A stretch of 64,000 nucleotides of DNA from Sphingobacteriales bacterium (lineage in GTDB: Bacteria; Bacteroidota; Bacteroidia; Chitinophagales; Chitinophagaceae): positions 1 to 64,000 of the forward strand of contig JACQDV010000050.1 in the NCBI GenBank assembly GCA_016200915.1, written 5' to 3'. Under the pieces are notes generated by a model. It saw only the letters and a list, made by a program, of their open reading frames with translations, did not search any database and was not told the origin of the DNA. The translations under genes were made by a program, and so were the position numbers. Positions 36,185 to 45,897 of the stretch are shown here, piece by piece (the first letter of the stretch is position 1; each line of letters starts with the position of its first letter).

Positions 36185-38810
36185 CGGTTTTTTTCTTTTG
36201 CTCCAAAGCTACAACTTCTGGTTTTGCGTTTTGCACAAACTTCTCATTACTTAACTTCTTGTTAACTGAGTTTAGGAAGCCTTTAAAGTAGTCCAGGTCT
36301 TTTAATAAAGTTTCTTTTTGTGAGGCAGTATCAATTTCAGTTTCTGCTTCAATAAAGAACTTTTCTTTCTGCACAACAGCAGTAATTCCCCTGGCTACAT
36401 TATCATTTACAAAAACTATCTCCTTAGCATTTACCTGTTTGGCTAATATGCTTTGAAAAGATACATACATATCTTTTTTGTCCGTTTGAATATTGAGCTT
36501 GATATCCTCTTTTGGTTTAAGGTTATTCTTAACTCTCGTATCACGGATAGCAGTAATGATTTCTTTCAAAAGTGAACCCTGCTTTAATATTGCTAACTGC
36601 ACACTGCTCACTGCCAACTGCTGCTTAATAGTTATATCATCATCAGCAGAGCGTTGCTTCAACTGGTGATAAACTTCTTCGGTAATAAACGGCATGAAAG
36701 GATGTAACAGCTGCATTAATTCTTCAAAAAAGCGAACTGTTTTTTCATACACAGCTTTATCAATTGGTTGTTCAAAACCCGGCTTCACCCACTCCAAATA
36801 CCAACTGCAGAAATCATCCCATATCAAAGAATAAATTGTCTTCAATATCTCACTCAGTCGAAAATCTTTATATAGTTCATTCACCTGTGCCTTTACTTCA
36901 TTCAAACGATTATCAAACCATGACACAGCAAAGTTGCCTTCAGCATTTTGCGTTAAGCCTTCAGCCTGTCTCCCTTCCCACATCTTTACCAACTTTAGTG
37001 CATTCCATATTTTGTTGTTGAAATTTCTTCCCTGCTCATTACTGCTTTCATCCCATAACAAATCATTACCCGCCGGAGAGGAAATCATTATACCAAAGCG
37101 ACAAGCATCCGCACCGTATCTATCAATCAGCTCTAATAAGTCGGGTGAGTTACCTAAGCTCTTACTCATCTTTCTGCCTAACTTATCTCTCACAATACCG
37201 GTAAAGTAAACTTCACGGAAAGGCAGTTCATGTTTATATTCAAATCCCGCCATTATCATACGGGCCACCCAAAAGAAAATAATTTCAGGTGCAGTAACTA
37301 AAGTATTGGTAGGATAGTAGTACTTGATTTCATCATTACCCGGATTACTATAGCCTTTAAATACTTCAAATGGCCAGAGCCAACTGCTAAACCATGTATC
37401 TAAACAATCTTCATCTTGTGTAAGCTTAATGCTTAATGCGGAAGACTTAAGGCTTGGATTTGCATTTAGCATTGAGCTTTCAGCTTTTTGCCTTGCTTCA
37501 TTTTCATCTTTTGCTACATATACATTCCCCTGCTCATCATACCACGCAGGAATACGATGCCCCCACCAAAGCTGGCGACTGATACACCAGTCTTTGATAT
37601 TCTCCATCCAGTGACGATAGAGATTTTTAAACTTAACCGGGTAAAACTTTATATCATCTTCCACCACCGCTTTCAATGCAGGGCCACTAATCTTTTTCAT
37701 ATCCACCCACCATTGCAAACTCAATCTTGGTTCTACCACAACATCTGTTCTTTCGCTATAACCAACTTCGCTGGTATAATCTTCAATTTTTATAATATGA
37801 CCGGCCTCTTCTAACAGCTTAATGATTTTCTTTCTTGCTTCAAACCTGTCTTCACCGATCAATATCTGTGCTTCTTCGTTGAGTGTTCCGTCTTCATTTA
37901 AAATATCAACTACTTCCAGGTTATGTTTTTGTCCTAATTGGTAGTCGTTCATATCATGTGCCGGCGTAACTTTTAATGCACCTGTTCCAAACTCCATCGT
38001 TACATAATCATCAGTAATAATAGGAATGCGGCGATTAATTAATGGAACAAAAGCAAACTTGCCATGCAGGTGTTTGTATCGTTCATCATTTGGATGTACA
38101 CAAATAGCCGTATCACCCATAATAGTTTCAGGACGAACAGTGGCGATAGTGATGAAGTTGACAGATGACGGTTGACGGCGGGTGACGGTACTGTCATCTA
38201 TAAAATATTTAAGATGATACAACTTCTGCTGCGTTTCCTTACGAATCACTTCCTCATCACTCAATGCTGTTTTTGCTTTCACATCCCAGTTAATCATCCG
38301 CTTGCCACGATAGATATAACCTTTGTTGTATAGATCAATGAACACACTAATTACACTGTCATAATAATCAGGGTCCATCGTAAAAGAAGTGCGGTCCCAG
38401 TCTAAGCTGCAGCCCAACTTCTTTAACTGCTGTAAAATAATGCCGCCATATTTTTCTTTCCATTCCCAGGCATACTTTAAAAATTCATCACGACTTAAAG
38501 AAGCTTTTTGAATACCTCTTTCCCGAAGCATCTGCACCACTTTGGCTTCAGTAGCAATAGAAGCATGGTCGGTACCCGGCACCCAGCAGGCATTCTTTCC
38601 CTGCATACGGGCACGGCGAATTAGTATATCCTGTATGGTATTGTTTAAGCAGTGACCCATATGCAACACACCGGTTACATTAGGCGGAGGAATGACGATA
38701 GTATATGGTTCCCTTTCATCGGGTTTGCTGTTGAAATAACGCTTGTCCAGCCAGTGCTGGTACCATTGCTGTTCGGATTGTTGATGGTCAAAATTTTTAC
38801 TCAATTCCAT
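36132..38810 (-). CDS. valS: Valyl-tRNA synthetase carrying heptamer-encoded insertions
   Basis: An 892-residue class Ia synthetase that attaches valine to tRNA-Val. HIGH motif: PPNVTGVLHMGHCLNN. The editing domain contains TIATVRPETIMG, the KMSKS loop is GRKMSKSLGNSPD, and the C-terminal coiled coil is intact. Unusually, three stretches of its coding DNA are 7-bp tandem repeats, at 38157-38187 (residues 204-218, just before the editing motif), 37424-37500 (residues 438-463, just before LTQDEDCLDTWFSSW) and 36592-36626 (residues 729-740). They encode Ser/Ala/Leu/Gln-rich loops. A fourth heptamer array touches the start codon directly. Charging its product, tRNA-Val, links it to the odd tRNA-Val locus at 43.8 kb only by chance of position. 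Confidence 0.96.
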   Translation of the reverse strand: MELSKNFDHQQSEQQWYQHWLDKRYFNSKPDEREPYTIVIPPPNVTGVLHMGHCLNNTIQDILIRRARMQGKNACWVPGTDHASIATEAKVVQMLRERGIQKASLSRDEFLKYAWEWKEKYGGIILQQLKKLGCSLDWDRTSFTMDPDYYDSVISVFIDLYNKGYIYRGKRMINWDVKAKTALSDEEVIRKETQQKLYHLKYFIDDSTVTRRQPSSVNFITIATVRPETIMGDTAICVHPNDERYKHLHGKFAFVPLINRRIPIITDDYVTMEFGTGALKVTPAHDMNDYQLGQKHNLEVVDILNEDGTLNEEAQILIGEDRFEARKKIIKLLEEAGHIIKIEDYTSEVGYSERTDVVVEPRLSLQWWVDMKKISGPALKAVVEDDIKFYPVKFKNLYRHWMENIKDWCISRQLWWGHRIPAWYDEQGNVYVAKDENEARQKAESSMLNANPSLKSSALSIKLTQDEDCLDTWFSSWLWPFEVFKGYSNPGNDEIKYYYPTNTLVTAPEIIFFWVARMIMAGFEYKHELPFREVYFTGIVRDKLGRKMSKSLGNSPDLLELIDRYGADACRFGIMISSPAGNDLLWDESSNEQGRNFNNKIWNALKLVKMWEGRQAEGLTQNAEGNFAVSWFDNRLNEVKAQVNELYKDFRLSEILKTIYSLIWDDFCSWYLEWVKPGFEQPIDKAVYEKTVRFFEELMQLLHPFMPFITEEVYHQLKQRSADDDITIKQQLAVSSVQLAILKQGSLLKEIITAIRDTRVKNNLKPKEDIKLNIQTDKKDMYVSFQSILAKQVNAKEIVFVNDNVARGITAVVQKEKFFIEAETEIDTASQKETLLKDLDYFKGFLNSVNKKLSNEKFVQNAKPEVVALEQKKKTDAEDKIRLIEESLKNLR
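36592..36626. repeat. Heptamer array inside valS (third internal site)
   Basis: Five successive 7-base units on the plus strand, with types such as GCTAACT, GCTCACT and GCCAACT, in strict phase. They encode residues 729-740 of ValS, between the anticodon-binding region and the C-terminal part. Confidence 0.75.
37424..37500. repeat. Heptamer array inside valS (second internal site)
   Basis: Eleven 7-base units in one phase over 77 bases; unit types include GCTTAAT (twice in a row), TGAGCTT and TCAGCTT. Reading frame is kept. The encoded Ser/Leu/Lys loop, residues 438-463, precedes the conserved QDED-x-LDTWFSS motif. Confidence 0.8.
38157..38187. repeat. Short heptamer array inside valS (first internal site)
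   Basis: Units of the type GTTGACA, GATGACG and GTTGACG in phase, then a 3-base interruption and one more unit GGTGACG. They encode residues 204-218, in a loop before the editing-domain motif. Confidence 0.6.
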
Positions 38811-38880
38811 GCTGGTTGCTAGTTACTGGTTGCTGGTTACTGGTTACTGGTCAGTTAATAAACCAGTAAACAAATAAACC
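38811..38880. repeat. Heptamer array abutting the valS start codon
   Basis: Ten 7-base units in phase, beginning at the base directly after the valS start codon on the plus strand. Unit types on the valS mRNA strand are AACCAGT, AACCAGC and AACTAGC, followed by more diverged units. No Shine-Dalgarno sequence is present. Confidence 0.82.
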
Positions 38881-39016
38881 AAATTTCAAGGCCGCAAAAG
38901 TAAGAAATATACGGCAGAGCTTAAACTTGGTTTTATGGCTTTCTTAGATTGATTTTAAACTGTTTGTTTCTTTTAAATCGCTCTTTTTACTTTTGAATTT
39001 TTAATTTTGACTTTAC

Positions 39017-40420
39017 ATGGAATTCGCCATTGTTGATATTGAAACTACGGGTGGTTATGCTTCCGCAAACGGCATTACCGAGATAGCCATTTATATTCAT
39101 AATGGTACAGAGATAGTACAGCATTATGAAACACTCATCAATCCGGTGCAGGCAATACCAAGATACATACAGGCATTAACCGGAATTACTAATGAAATGG
39201 TGGCTGATGCACCGGTATTTGAAAATACAGCAAGAGAAATATTTGATTTGTTGCAAGGCAGAGTTTTCGTAGCACATAATGTAAACTTCGATTACTCTTT
39301 TGTAAAACATCATTTGGATGTAAATGGATATACTCTGAATACTCCAAAACTTTGCACTGTGCGGTTGGGGAGAAAAGTTTTTCCAAATCTGTCTTCATAC
39401 AGTTTGGGTAATCTTTGCCGTTCGTTGAGTATAGAAATTGAAAACCGGCACAGGGCAGGAGGGGATTGTTTTGCTACGGTGAAATTGTTTGAAAAGATAT
39501 TGACCAATGGTGGACTCACACATATTGAGCAGGCATTAAAACGTGGTTCAAGAGAACAGTATTTGCCATTGCATTTAGATAAAGGTGAAATTGATAAACT
39601 GCCTTACACTCCCGGCGTATATTATTTTCTCGATCAGAAAGGAAAGATCATTTATGTTGGTAAAGCAAAGAATTTAAAGTTCAGGGTAAGAAGTCATTTT
39701 ACCGGGACGAATATTGGCCCCAACCGCCAGGAGTTCATTCGCAATATTCATAAAATCAATTTTACGGAGTGCGGTACAGAGTTAATGGCTGCAGTATTTG
39801 AATGTACGGAGATAAAAAGGTTATGGCCAAAATATAACCGTAGTTTAAAGCGGTATGAAAGAGTATATGGTTTGTACATGTATGAAGACCGTAATGGTTA
39901 TATGCGGATGGTAATTGATAGAAAGAAAAAGAGCCTGCAGCCTGTTTATACTTTCTCTTTATTACTGGAAGGAAAACAATTAGTGCAAAAGATGATTACA
40001 GAGTTTGAGCTTTGTCCCAAACTCTGCTATATACAAACAGATGATGATGATTGTATTGGAGCCAATGGTAATCCCTGCCGTGGAGCCTGCTCCAAAAAAG
40101 AATCGCCGGAAGAATACAATACAAGAGTGTTTATGGCCGTACAGCATATCCGTGAGTTTTTGCCAACCTTTGCTTTGTTAGATGATAGTAAGCACAACGA
40201 TAAACAAGTTTGTTTGCTGATGGAAGAAGGAAGATTTTATGGCATGGGTTATTTATCTGCTACCTATAAAATACAAACACTGGAAGAATTGAAAGATAAA
40301 TTAGAAGTGCAGACGGATGTGGCTTATATCCGAACACTGATGTTGAACCATGCGCAGCAGTTTCCTCAAAAACTATTTACATTTTTGCCTCAGATAGCTA
40401 TTAAGGAGTTTAGTAATTAA
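39017..40420 (+). CDS. DnaQ-type exonuclease fused to a UvrC-like GIY-YIG domain
   Basis: A 467-residue fusion. Residues 1-170 form a DEDDh 3'-5' exonuclease: Asp7 and Glu9 in IVDIETTG, Asp in VAHNVNFDYSF, and HRAGGD for the last His-Asp pair. Residues about 195-280 are a UvrC-like GIY-YIG nuclease domain (TPGVYYFLDQKGKIIYVGKA, then NLKFRVRSHF). The rest (about 280-467) resembles the region after GIY-YIG in UvrC relatives, with a Cys cluster GNPCRGACSKKE. It probably trims and nicks DNA during repair. Such fusions occur in Bacteroidota and Actinobacteria. Confidence 0.88.
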   Translation: MEFAIVDIETTGGYASANGITEIAIYIHNGTEIVQHYETLINPVQAIPRYIQALTGITNEMVADAPVFENTAREIFDLLQGRVFVAHNVNFDYSFVKHHLDVNGYTLNTPKLCTVRLGRKVFPNLSSYSLGNLCRSLSIEIENRHRAGGDCFATVKLFEKILTNGGLTHIEQALKRGSREQYLPLHLDKGEIDKLPYTPGVYYFLDQKGKIIYVGKAKNLKFRVRSHFTGTNIGPNRQEFIRNIHKINFTECGTELMAAVFECTEIKRLWPKYNRSLKRYERVYGLYMYEDRNGYMRMVIDRKKKSLQPVYTFSLLLEGKQLVQKMITEFELCPKLCYIQTDDDDCIGANGNPCRGACSKKESPEEYNTRVFMAVQHIREFLPTFALLDDSKHNDKQVCLLMEEGRFYGMGYLSATYKIQTLEELKDKLEVQTDVAYIRTLMLNHAQQFPQKLFTFLPQIAIKEFSN

Positions 40421-40462
40421 AAAGCTTAAAATCTGCGAATCTGCGGCTAATGTCAAACGTAA

Positions 40463-41110
40463 TCAAATCAACCCCTTCACCATCTTCAAAAAATCATCTC
40501 TGTCAATCATCCTCGCACCCAAACTTTCTAAATGCTCCGTATAAACCTGGCAATCTATCAATTCAACACCTTCCATTTGTAATTGTTGAACATATTTTAT
40601 AAAAGCATACTTGCTGGCATTACCCTGTTTGCTAAACATACTTTCACCAAAAAAAGTTCTGCCCAATCGTATGCCATATAATCCACCTACCAGTTCTCCA
40701 TTATTCCATGCTTCAGCACTATGAGCATAGCCAGGCTGGTGCAATTGTATATAAGCAGCTTTCATATCATCAGTTATCCATGTGCCATTTCCTTCACCAC
40801 GATTAATGGTTTTACAATTGTCAATTACCTGTTCAAATGCTTTGTTAGTGGTAAATTCAAATGCATTTCGCTTCAGCAACTGCTTCATGCTTTTGCTGAT
40901 CTTAATTTCATCGGGAAATAAAACAAATCTCGGATCAGGACTCCACCATTGTATCAGTTCATCATCATTAAACCAGGGAAAGATACCACTGCGATAAGCC
41001 AGTAATAATCTTTCAGCAGATAAATCGCCACCCACTGCCAGCAAGCCATCTTCATCTGCCAAATGAGGTGCAGGAAAAATTAATTCATCTGTCAGCAGAA
41101 AAACAGGCAT
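40463..41110 (-). CDS. aat: Leucyl/phenylalanyl-tRNA--protein transferase
   Basis: A 215-residue Aat enzyme that adds Leu or Phe from charged tRNA to N-terminal Arg or Lys of proteins, making them N-degron substrates. Family blocks are intact: [89 protein letters not shown] and [15 protein letters not shown]. It lies next to clpS, the adaptor that delivers such substrates to ClpAP-type proteases; the two form an N-degron module. The gap to clpS consists almost wholly of heptamer repeats, starting 3 bases before the aat start codon. Confidence 0.95.
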   Translation of the reverse strand: MPVFLLTDELIFPAPHLADEDGLLAVGGDLSAERLLLAYRSGIFPWFNDDELIQWWSPDPRFVLFPDEIKISKSMKQLLKRNAFEFTTNKAFEQVIDNCKTINRGEGNGTWITDDMKAAYIQLHQPGYAHSAEAWNNGELVGGLYGIRLGRTFFGESMFSKQGNASKYAFIKYVQQLQMEGVELIDCQVYTEHLESLGARMIDRDDFLKMVKGLI

Positions 41111-41113
41111 GTG

Positions 41114-41246
41114 GAAAATTAGAAATTAGAAATGAGGAATTGGGAATTTGTAATAGGCAAAAAAGCAATAGGCAATACGCAATAGGCAACAGACAATAAG
41201 CATAGAACCACAAACCACAAACCATAAACCATAAACCATAAACAAA
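41114..41246. repeat. Heptamer array filling the aat-clpS gap
   Basis: Nineteen 7-base units in a single phase. The unit sequence drifts from AGAAATT types near aat, through AGGCAAT types, to AAACCAT types near clpS. The array begins 3 bases upstream of the aat start and ends at the clpS stop. Confidence 0.85.
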
Positions 41247-41549
41247 CTACGCTTCCACCATTTCGATTGTGGCGCCGATGCCCCTTTCGGTAATAGCATC
41301 GCACATAGGTTTTAATTCATCGTACAACCCATTCTTAACAGCGTATTTACCTTGTGTATGAATAATCATGGCGCATTGTTCAGCTTGTTCTTCTGTGTGA
41401 TGGCAAATTTCTATCAGGGTAGTAATTACCCATTCAAAGGTATTCACCTCATCATTCCATACAATTAAAGTGCATGGGTCTTCTGTGTCAGTAAGTGTAT
41501 CCCACTGTTCACTCTCCCGGTACTTTGTCTGATTTTTGCCCGAACCCAT
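41247..41549 (-). CDS. clpS: ClpS adaptor protein
   Basis: The ATG at 41549 (MGSGKNQTKYRESEQW) is preferred; the frame extends six codons further to 41567. The 100-residue protein has the ClpS fold with CTLIVWNDEVNTFEWVITTL, the H-containing block IIHTQGKYAVKNG, and the tail YDELKPMCDAITERG. Its hydrophobic pocket residues recognise N-terminal Leu, Phe, Trp or Tyr and hand substrates to ClpA. With Aat downstream it completes an N-degron pathway. Confidence 0.93.
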   Translation of the reverse strand: MGSGKNQTKYRESEQWDTLTDTEDPCTLIVWNDEVNTFEWVITTLIEICHHTEEQAEQCAMIIHTQGKYAVKNGLYDELKPMCDAITERGIGATIEMVEA

Positions 41550-41719
41550 AACGAAGATTTGGTACAAAAATAATAGTTCTTTTTAAAAATAAAAGGTGGT
41601 AACAAGTGGTAGTTTTTTGCAGGTATAATAATATTTTAATCTGTTAAACCTGTGGCGCAACAATTTATGCATGAAATTTGTCATAAAAAGAAACCAACTA
41701 ATTTGTTGACCCTATACCC

Positions 41720-43759
41720 ATGTTACGCATACTAACCAGGAAGAAACAATCAAGCACACCCGACTCATCCAAAGAACGGGGCATAGTGCTGTCGCTTCAA
41801 TCAGGCAACCGGAGTGTAGATTACCTGGTTGAACTGGTTAGAAAAATACGTCCCGCTTCTCCCGGCAATATTGAAGAAGCAGAAAAGAATTTCCAGGCAT
41901 TGTTATTTCGCCTGCAGGATGATAAGTCTTTATTATTCTCACTAAGAAGATCATTGCTCACACAATTTTTACGCACTGATCTTATTCCGGCATTAACTGA
42001 AAGTGGATTGATCAGTTCCCGTGGTTTTGTACAGGAACTATCGGCCAAGCTGAAACATAAATTTTTACCGGCTCTTAAAAGAAGAGATGATTTCCTTTAT
42101 GTAATAGAAAGAGTTTTTTATAAAAAGAAAGACTACCTGTGGGTAGAAGGAATGGATAGTAGCTTATGGGAAAAATTCTTTGAGTTGATAGGAATACAGA
42201 TCAACATGTCTGAGCCGCAATTGATCAAACAATTGCAGGGAGCATTGCAAATTGTTTCCTATCGTATTACCACTCTTGGACTGGAAAAAGAAATAACCCA
42301 TCGTTTTGATGATGTAAATGATGCGGTATTTCCTTTTATTGAACAAAACAGGCTGGTAAATCTTTATATAGAAAGATATAACCAGAATTTTAATGGTGAA
42401 GAAAGTAAACTGATATTGAGTAATCTGTCAGAATCATTGCACAATTGCAGACAAAGCTTACAATGGATACATGATCAGCGAAGGGTATATGGAACCAGTT
42501 TGGCACAAACTTATGTGGTAAAAAGAGTAGAGCAGTTGATAGAGCGGATGTTTATAATTGTGGATGCATTAGACATGAATAACAGTTTTAATACAGAAAG
42601 ATTTATTCAGTATTTCCGTACCGTTATTCGAAATGAGAACCGGAAGAATAGTGTAAAAGAATTTTTATCAGAAAACCTTGGTTTATTAGCTTATCAAATT
42701 TCTGAACATTCAGGAAGGAGAGGAGAATCATACATCACTACTACCCGTCGTGATTACTGGAGTATTTTAAAGAGTGCAATGGGTGGTGGATTTATTATTT
42801 CATTTATCGCCATATTTAAAAACTTATTGAGTAAAGTAACGGGTATTCCCTTTTGGCAGGGAATGTTGTTTAGTGCTAACTACTCCATGGGTTTTATTTT
42901 AATACAGGAAAGCGGATCAACATTAGCCACCAAGCAACCGGCATTTACCGCTTCAGCAGTCGCCAGTTCGTTAGACAGTGAAAAGCATAATGGTGAACCG
43001 GATTTATATAATCTTGCATTAACCGTTGCTAAAGTTTCAAGAAGCCAGATCGCATCTTTTATCGGTAATCTTATTATCGTTTTTCCGCTTACTTATTTAT
43101 TAGCCTGGTTATTTCATTGGGCAACAGGAATGAAGATAGCGGAAGGTGAATATGCTGAGAAGATGCTGATGAATCAGCATCCCTGGCAAAGTCCTGCTTT
43201 ATTTTTTGCCTGCATCACCGGGTTCTTTTTATTCCTTAGCGGAATTATTGCCGGTTATGTAGAAAATTATGTTGTGTATGGAAAAATTGCTGAAAGAGTA
43301 AGATTAAATCCCATCATCAAGAATAATATCTCCGAAAAGAAAATGATGTGGCTGAGTAATTACATTAATGATAGTTTGGGTGGATTGGCTGGTAATATTG
43401 CATTGGGTTTCTTTTTAGGTATGGCATTTTTAGTTGGTCATATATTCGGAATACCATTCGATATCCGGCACATCACCATTTCTGCAGGTAATACCGCTAT
43501 TGCATTTTACGGATTAGATCATAATGTTCCATTGACATATGGACTTACCATTTTCTTTGGTGTATTGCTGATTGGGTTCCTCAATTTTCTCATCAGTTTT
43601 GGATTGGCTTTTTATGTGGCTGTTAAATCGAGAGGAATTCGATTAAAAGATTATCCGGAGTTTTTAGGGATATTGTTTAAATATTTAAGAAAACATCCAT
43701 CCGATTTTATTCGTCCGCACAAAAATGTACGAACTACAGAAGAAATAACTACTATTTAA
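41720..43759 (+). CDS. SpecificRecomb-family (Gcr) membrane protein
   Basis: A 679-residue protein. The first half is helical and charged; the second half (about 350-640) has several membrane helices (GGGFIISFIAIFKNLL, ALFFACITGFFLFLSG, IALGFFLGMAFLVGHIFG). The sequence matches my recollection of the SpecificRecomb/Gcr family, named for a putative gonococcal recombinase. Given its membrane helices and lack of any recombinase catalytic motif, recombinase activity is doubtful, and transport or membrane organisation is more likely. It ends just before the tRNA-Val promoter. Confidence 0.75.
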   Translation: MLRILTRKKQSSTPDSSKERGIVLSLQSGNRSVDYLVELVRKIRPASPGNIEEAEKNFQALLFRLQDDKSLLFSLRRSLLTQFLRTDLIPALTESGLISSRGFVQELSAKLKHKFLPALKRRDDFLYVIERVFYKKKDYLWVEGMDSSLWEKFFELIGIQINMSEPQLIKQLQGALQIVSYRITTLGLEKEITHRFDDVNDAVFPFIEQNRLVNLYIERYNQNFNGEESKLILSNLSESLHNCRQSLQWIHDQRRVYGTSLAQTYVVKRVEQLIERMFIIVDALDMNNSFNTERFIQYFRTVIRNENRKNSVKEFLSENLGLLAYQISEHSGRRGESYITTTRRDYWSILKSAMGGGFIISFIAIFKNLLSKVTGIPFWQGMLFSANYSMGFILIQESGSTLATKQPAFTASAVASSLDSEKHNGEPDLYNLALTVAKVSRSQIASFIGNLIIVFPLTYLLAWLFHWATGMKIAEGEYAEKMLMNQHPWQSPALFFACITGFFLFLSGIIAGYVENYVVYGKIAERVRLNPIIKNNISEKKMMWLSNYINDSLGGLAGNIALGFFLGMAFLVGHIFGIPFDIRHITISAGNTAIAFYGLDHNVPLTYGLTIFFGVLLIGFLNFLISFGLAFYVAVKSRGIRLKDYPEFLGILFKYLRKHPSDFIRPHKNVRTTEEITTI

Positions 43760-43772
43760 TTTCAATAAAAAA

Positions 43773-43803
43773 TTTGGCAGAAATTATTACACCCTTATCT
43801 TTG
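43773..43803 (+). promoter_or_regulatory. Consensus Bacteroidota promoter of the tRNA-Val locus
   Basis: TTTG (43773-43776), exactly 19 bases, then TATCTTTG (43796-43803) matches the Bacteroidota sigma consensus TTTG-N19-TAnnTTTG perfectly. It lies 17 bases before the first degenerate tRNA copy, so both degenerate copies and the intact tRNA are in one transcription unit. Confidence 0.9.
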
Positions 43804-43820
43804 CACTCCCAATTGAAAAA

Positions 43821-43876
43821 GGGAGTTTAGCTCAGTTGGTTTAGAGCATCCCGATTTACAATCGGGAGAGTCGGCG
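43821..43876 (+). pseudogene. Degenerate tRNA-Val copy 1 (5' part only)
   Basis: Bases 43821-43850 are identical to the 5' acceptor strand, D-arm and following bases of the intact tRNA. The anticodon arm is replaced by CCCGA-TTTACAA-TCGGG, still a perfect 5-bp stem with anticodon TAC. After AGTCGGCG the T-arm and 3' acceptor are missing and the sequence runs into a 25-base A/T-rich linker. Confidence 0.8.
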
Positions 43877-43901
43877 AAGAAAAAAAGTTATTTTAAATAT
43901 C

Positions 43902-44373
<472 letters not shown>

Positions 44374-44378
44374 CAACG

Positions 44379-44400
44379 CCCCGCAATAGCGGGTTTTTTT
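44379..44400 (+). terminator. Rho-independent terminator after the tRNA remnant
   Basis: CCCGC-AATA-GCGGG followed by seven T, in the same place relative to the 3' acceptor as the terminator of the intact tRNA. Confidence 0.85.
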
Positions 44401-44465
44401 ATATGTCTTCCGTAGTCCTGAGGGTGTATTTAGCGGTGGGTTTATTTTTTGCTTTTATTTGTAGT

Positions 44466-45842
44466 ATGATCAATAGTATTTCAGATTTTAAGTCAGCATT
44501 TTTTATTGGAGTAGCAGGAACGGGTATGAGTGCTATAGCTCAATACCTGAAAGGCATTGGAAAAGATGTGGCAGGAAGCGATCGCTATTTTAAAGAAGAT
44601 GAGTATAACGAGACAAAAGATAAACTTCAAAAAGAAGGCATTCATTGTTTTGTTCAGGATGGTTCAGGAATAACTGATAAAACTGATTTGATTGTGGTAT
44701 CAACCGCTGTTGAAGATACTGTGCCCGAAGTGCAAAAAGCAAAACAGTTAAACATTCCTATTATTAAGCGATCCGAATTACTGGCGTTAATAGCTAAGAG
44801 TAAAAAAACAATTGCAGTAGGTGGCACCAGTGGAAAAAGTACTACCAGTGCAATGATATTTGATATACTGGAATATGCCGGAAAGGAACCAAGCATTATT
44901 AGTGGTGCCGGCTTGGTAAGTATTATTAAAGAAGGGAAGATAGGTAATGCGAAAGTAGGAAAAGGAGAGTGGTTAGTAATTGAAGCAGATGAAAGTGATG
45001 GTTCAATTGTGCAGTATGAACCGGAGATTGGATTATTGCTGAATGTAGATAAGGATCATAAAGAAATTGATGTGCTGATGGATGTATTCACTACATTCAA
45101 AAAAAATACAAAGCAATTGTTTGTGGTGAATCAGTCACATCCTTTGGCAAAACAATTATCTGTGGATAGTAAAAATGATTTTTCTTCAAACAATCAATCT
45201 GCCGGATATGTTGCTACCAATTTTCAGCAAACAGGATTAACCATCAGCTTTAAAATTAATGGAGTTGATTTTAATTTGAATACTGTTGGAAAACATAATA
45301 TGGAAAATGCGTTGGCTGCTGCAGCTATTGCCAATCATGTTGATGTTGATTTAGCAATTAGTGCTAAGGCATTGAAGCATTATGAAGGCATCTATCGCCG
45401 TCACCAGGTAATTGGGCAAAAACATGGGGTGTGGCTTATTGATGATTATGCACATAACCCTGCAAAATGCGCAGCTTCCATTGAAGCCTGTCAGCATATA
45501 GCTCCTAAAGTGGTGGCATGGTTTCAGCCGCATGGTTATGGACCAACTAAATTTTTACGTAATGACTTTGTGGAAGAAATATCTAAAGTATTAAGACCAG
45601 AAGATGAAATATGGATGAGTGAAATTTTTTATGCAGGTGGTACAGCCATAAAAGATATTTCGGCCAATGATCTCATCAACGATATAAAGCAATTGGGTAA
45701 GAAAGCATTTTTTGCAGAGAAGAGGAACGAATTTTTATCGGCTGCCCGTTCTCACTTAACTGATAATTGTGTGCTATTATTAATGGGTGCCAGAGACCCA
45801 TCACTGGAATATTTTGCCAAAGAAGTTTGGGAGCAATTATAA
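44466..45842 (+). CDS. Mur ligase (UDP-N-acetylmuramate--alanine ligase-like, MurC/Mpl type)
   Basis: The ATG at 44466 (MINSISDFKSAFFIGVAGTG) gives a normal MurC-like start; the frame from 44403 adds an unlikely hydrophobic lead. The 458-residue protein has the UDP-binding Rossmann motif FIGVAGTGMSAIA, the ATP P-loop GGTSGKSTT, the Mur signature EADESDGS, HNMENALAAAAIA, and the C-terminal RRHQVIGQ then DDYAHNPAK. It ligates an amino acid or peptide to a UDP-muramyl sugar. The HNP in place of the more usual HHP leaves MurC, Mpl or another ligase open. No dcw cluster is nearby, so the main murC is probably elsewhere. Confidence 0.82.
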   Translation: MINSISDFKSAFFIGVAGTGMSAIAQYLKGIGKDVAGSDRYFKEDEYNETKDKLQKEGIHCFVQDGSGITDKTDLIVVSTAVEDTVPEVQKAKQLNIPIIKRSELLALIAKSKKTIAVGGTSGKSTTSAMIFDILEYAGKEPSIISGAGLVSIIKEGKIGNAKVGKGEWLVIEADESDGSIVQYEPEIGLLLNVDKDHKEIDVLMDVFTTFKKNTKQLFVVNQSHPLAKQLSVDSKNDFSSNNQSAGYVATNFQQTGLTISFKINGVDFNLNTVGKHNMENALAAAAIANHVDVDLAISAKALKHYEGIYRRHQVIGQKHGVWLIDDYAHNPAKCAASIEACQHIAPKVVAWFQPHGYGPTKFLRNDFVEEISKVLRPEDEIWMSEIFYAGGTAIKDISANDLINDIKQLGKKAFFAEKRNEFLSAARSHLTDNCVLLLMGARDPSLEYFAKEVWEQL

Positions 45843-45897
45843 ATAAGTAGTAGCGGGTATATTTATAAAGCTTCGTTTTTATTATTCTTGCACTATT

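Noticed and set aside
41720-43759. The Gcr/SpecificRecomb gene as the driver of the tRNA-Val rearrangement
   Set aside because: Despite the family name it has membrane helices and no recombinase catalytic motif, and its neighbourhood to the tRNA locus is not evidence of function.
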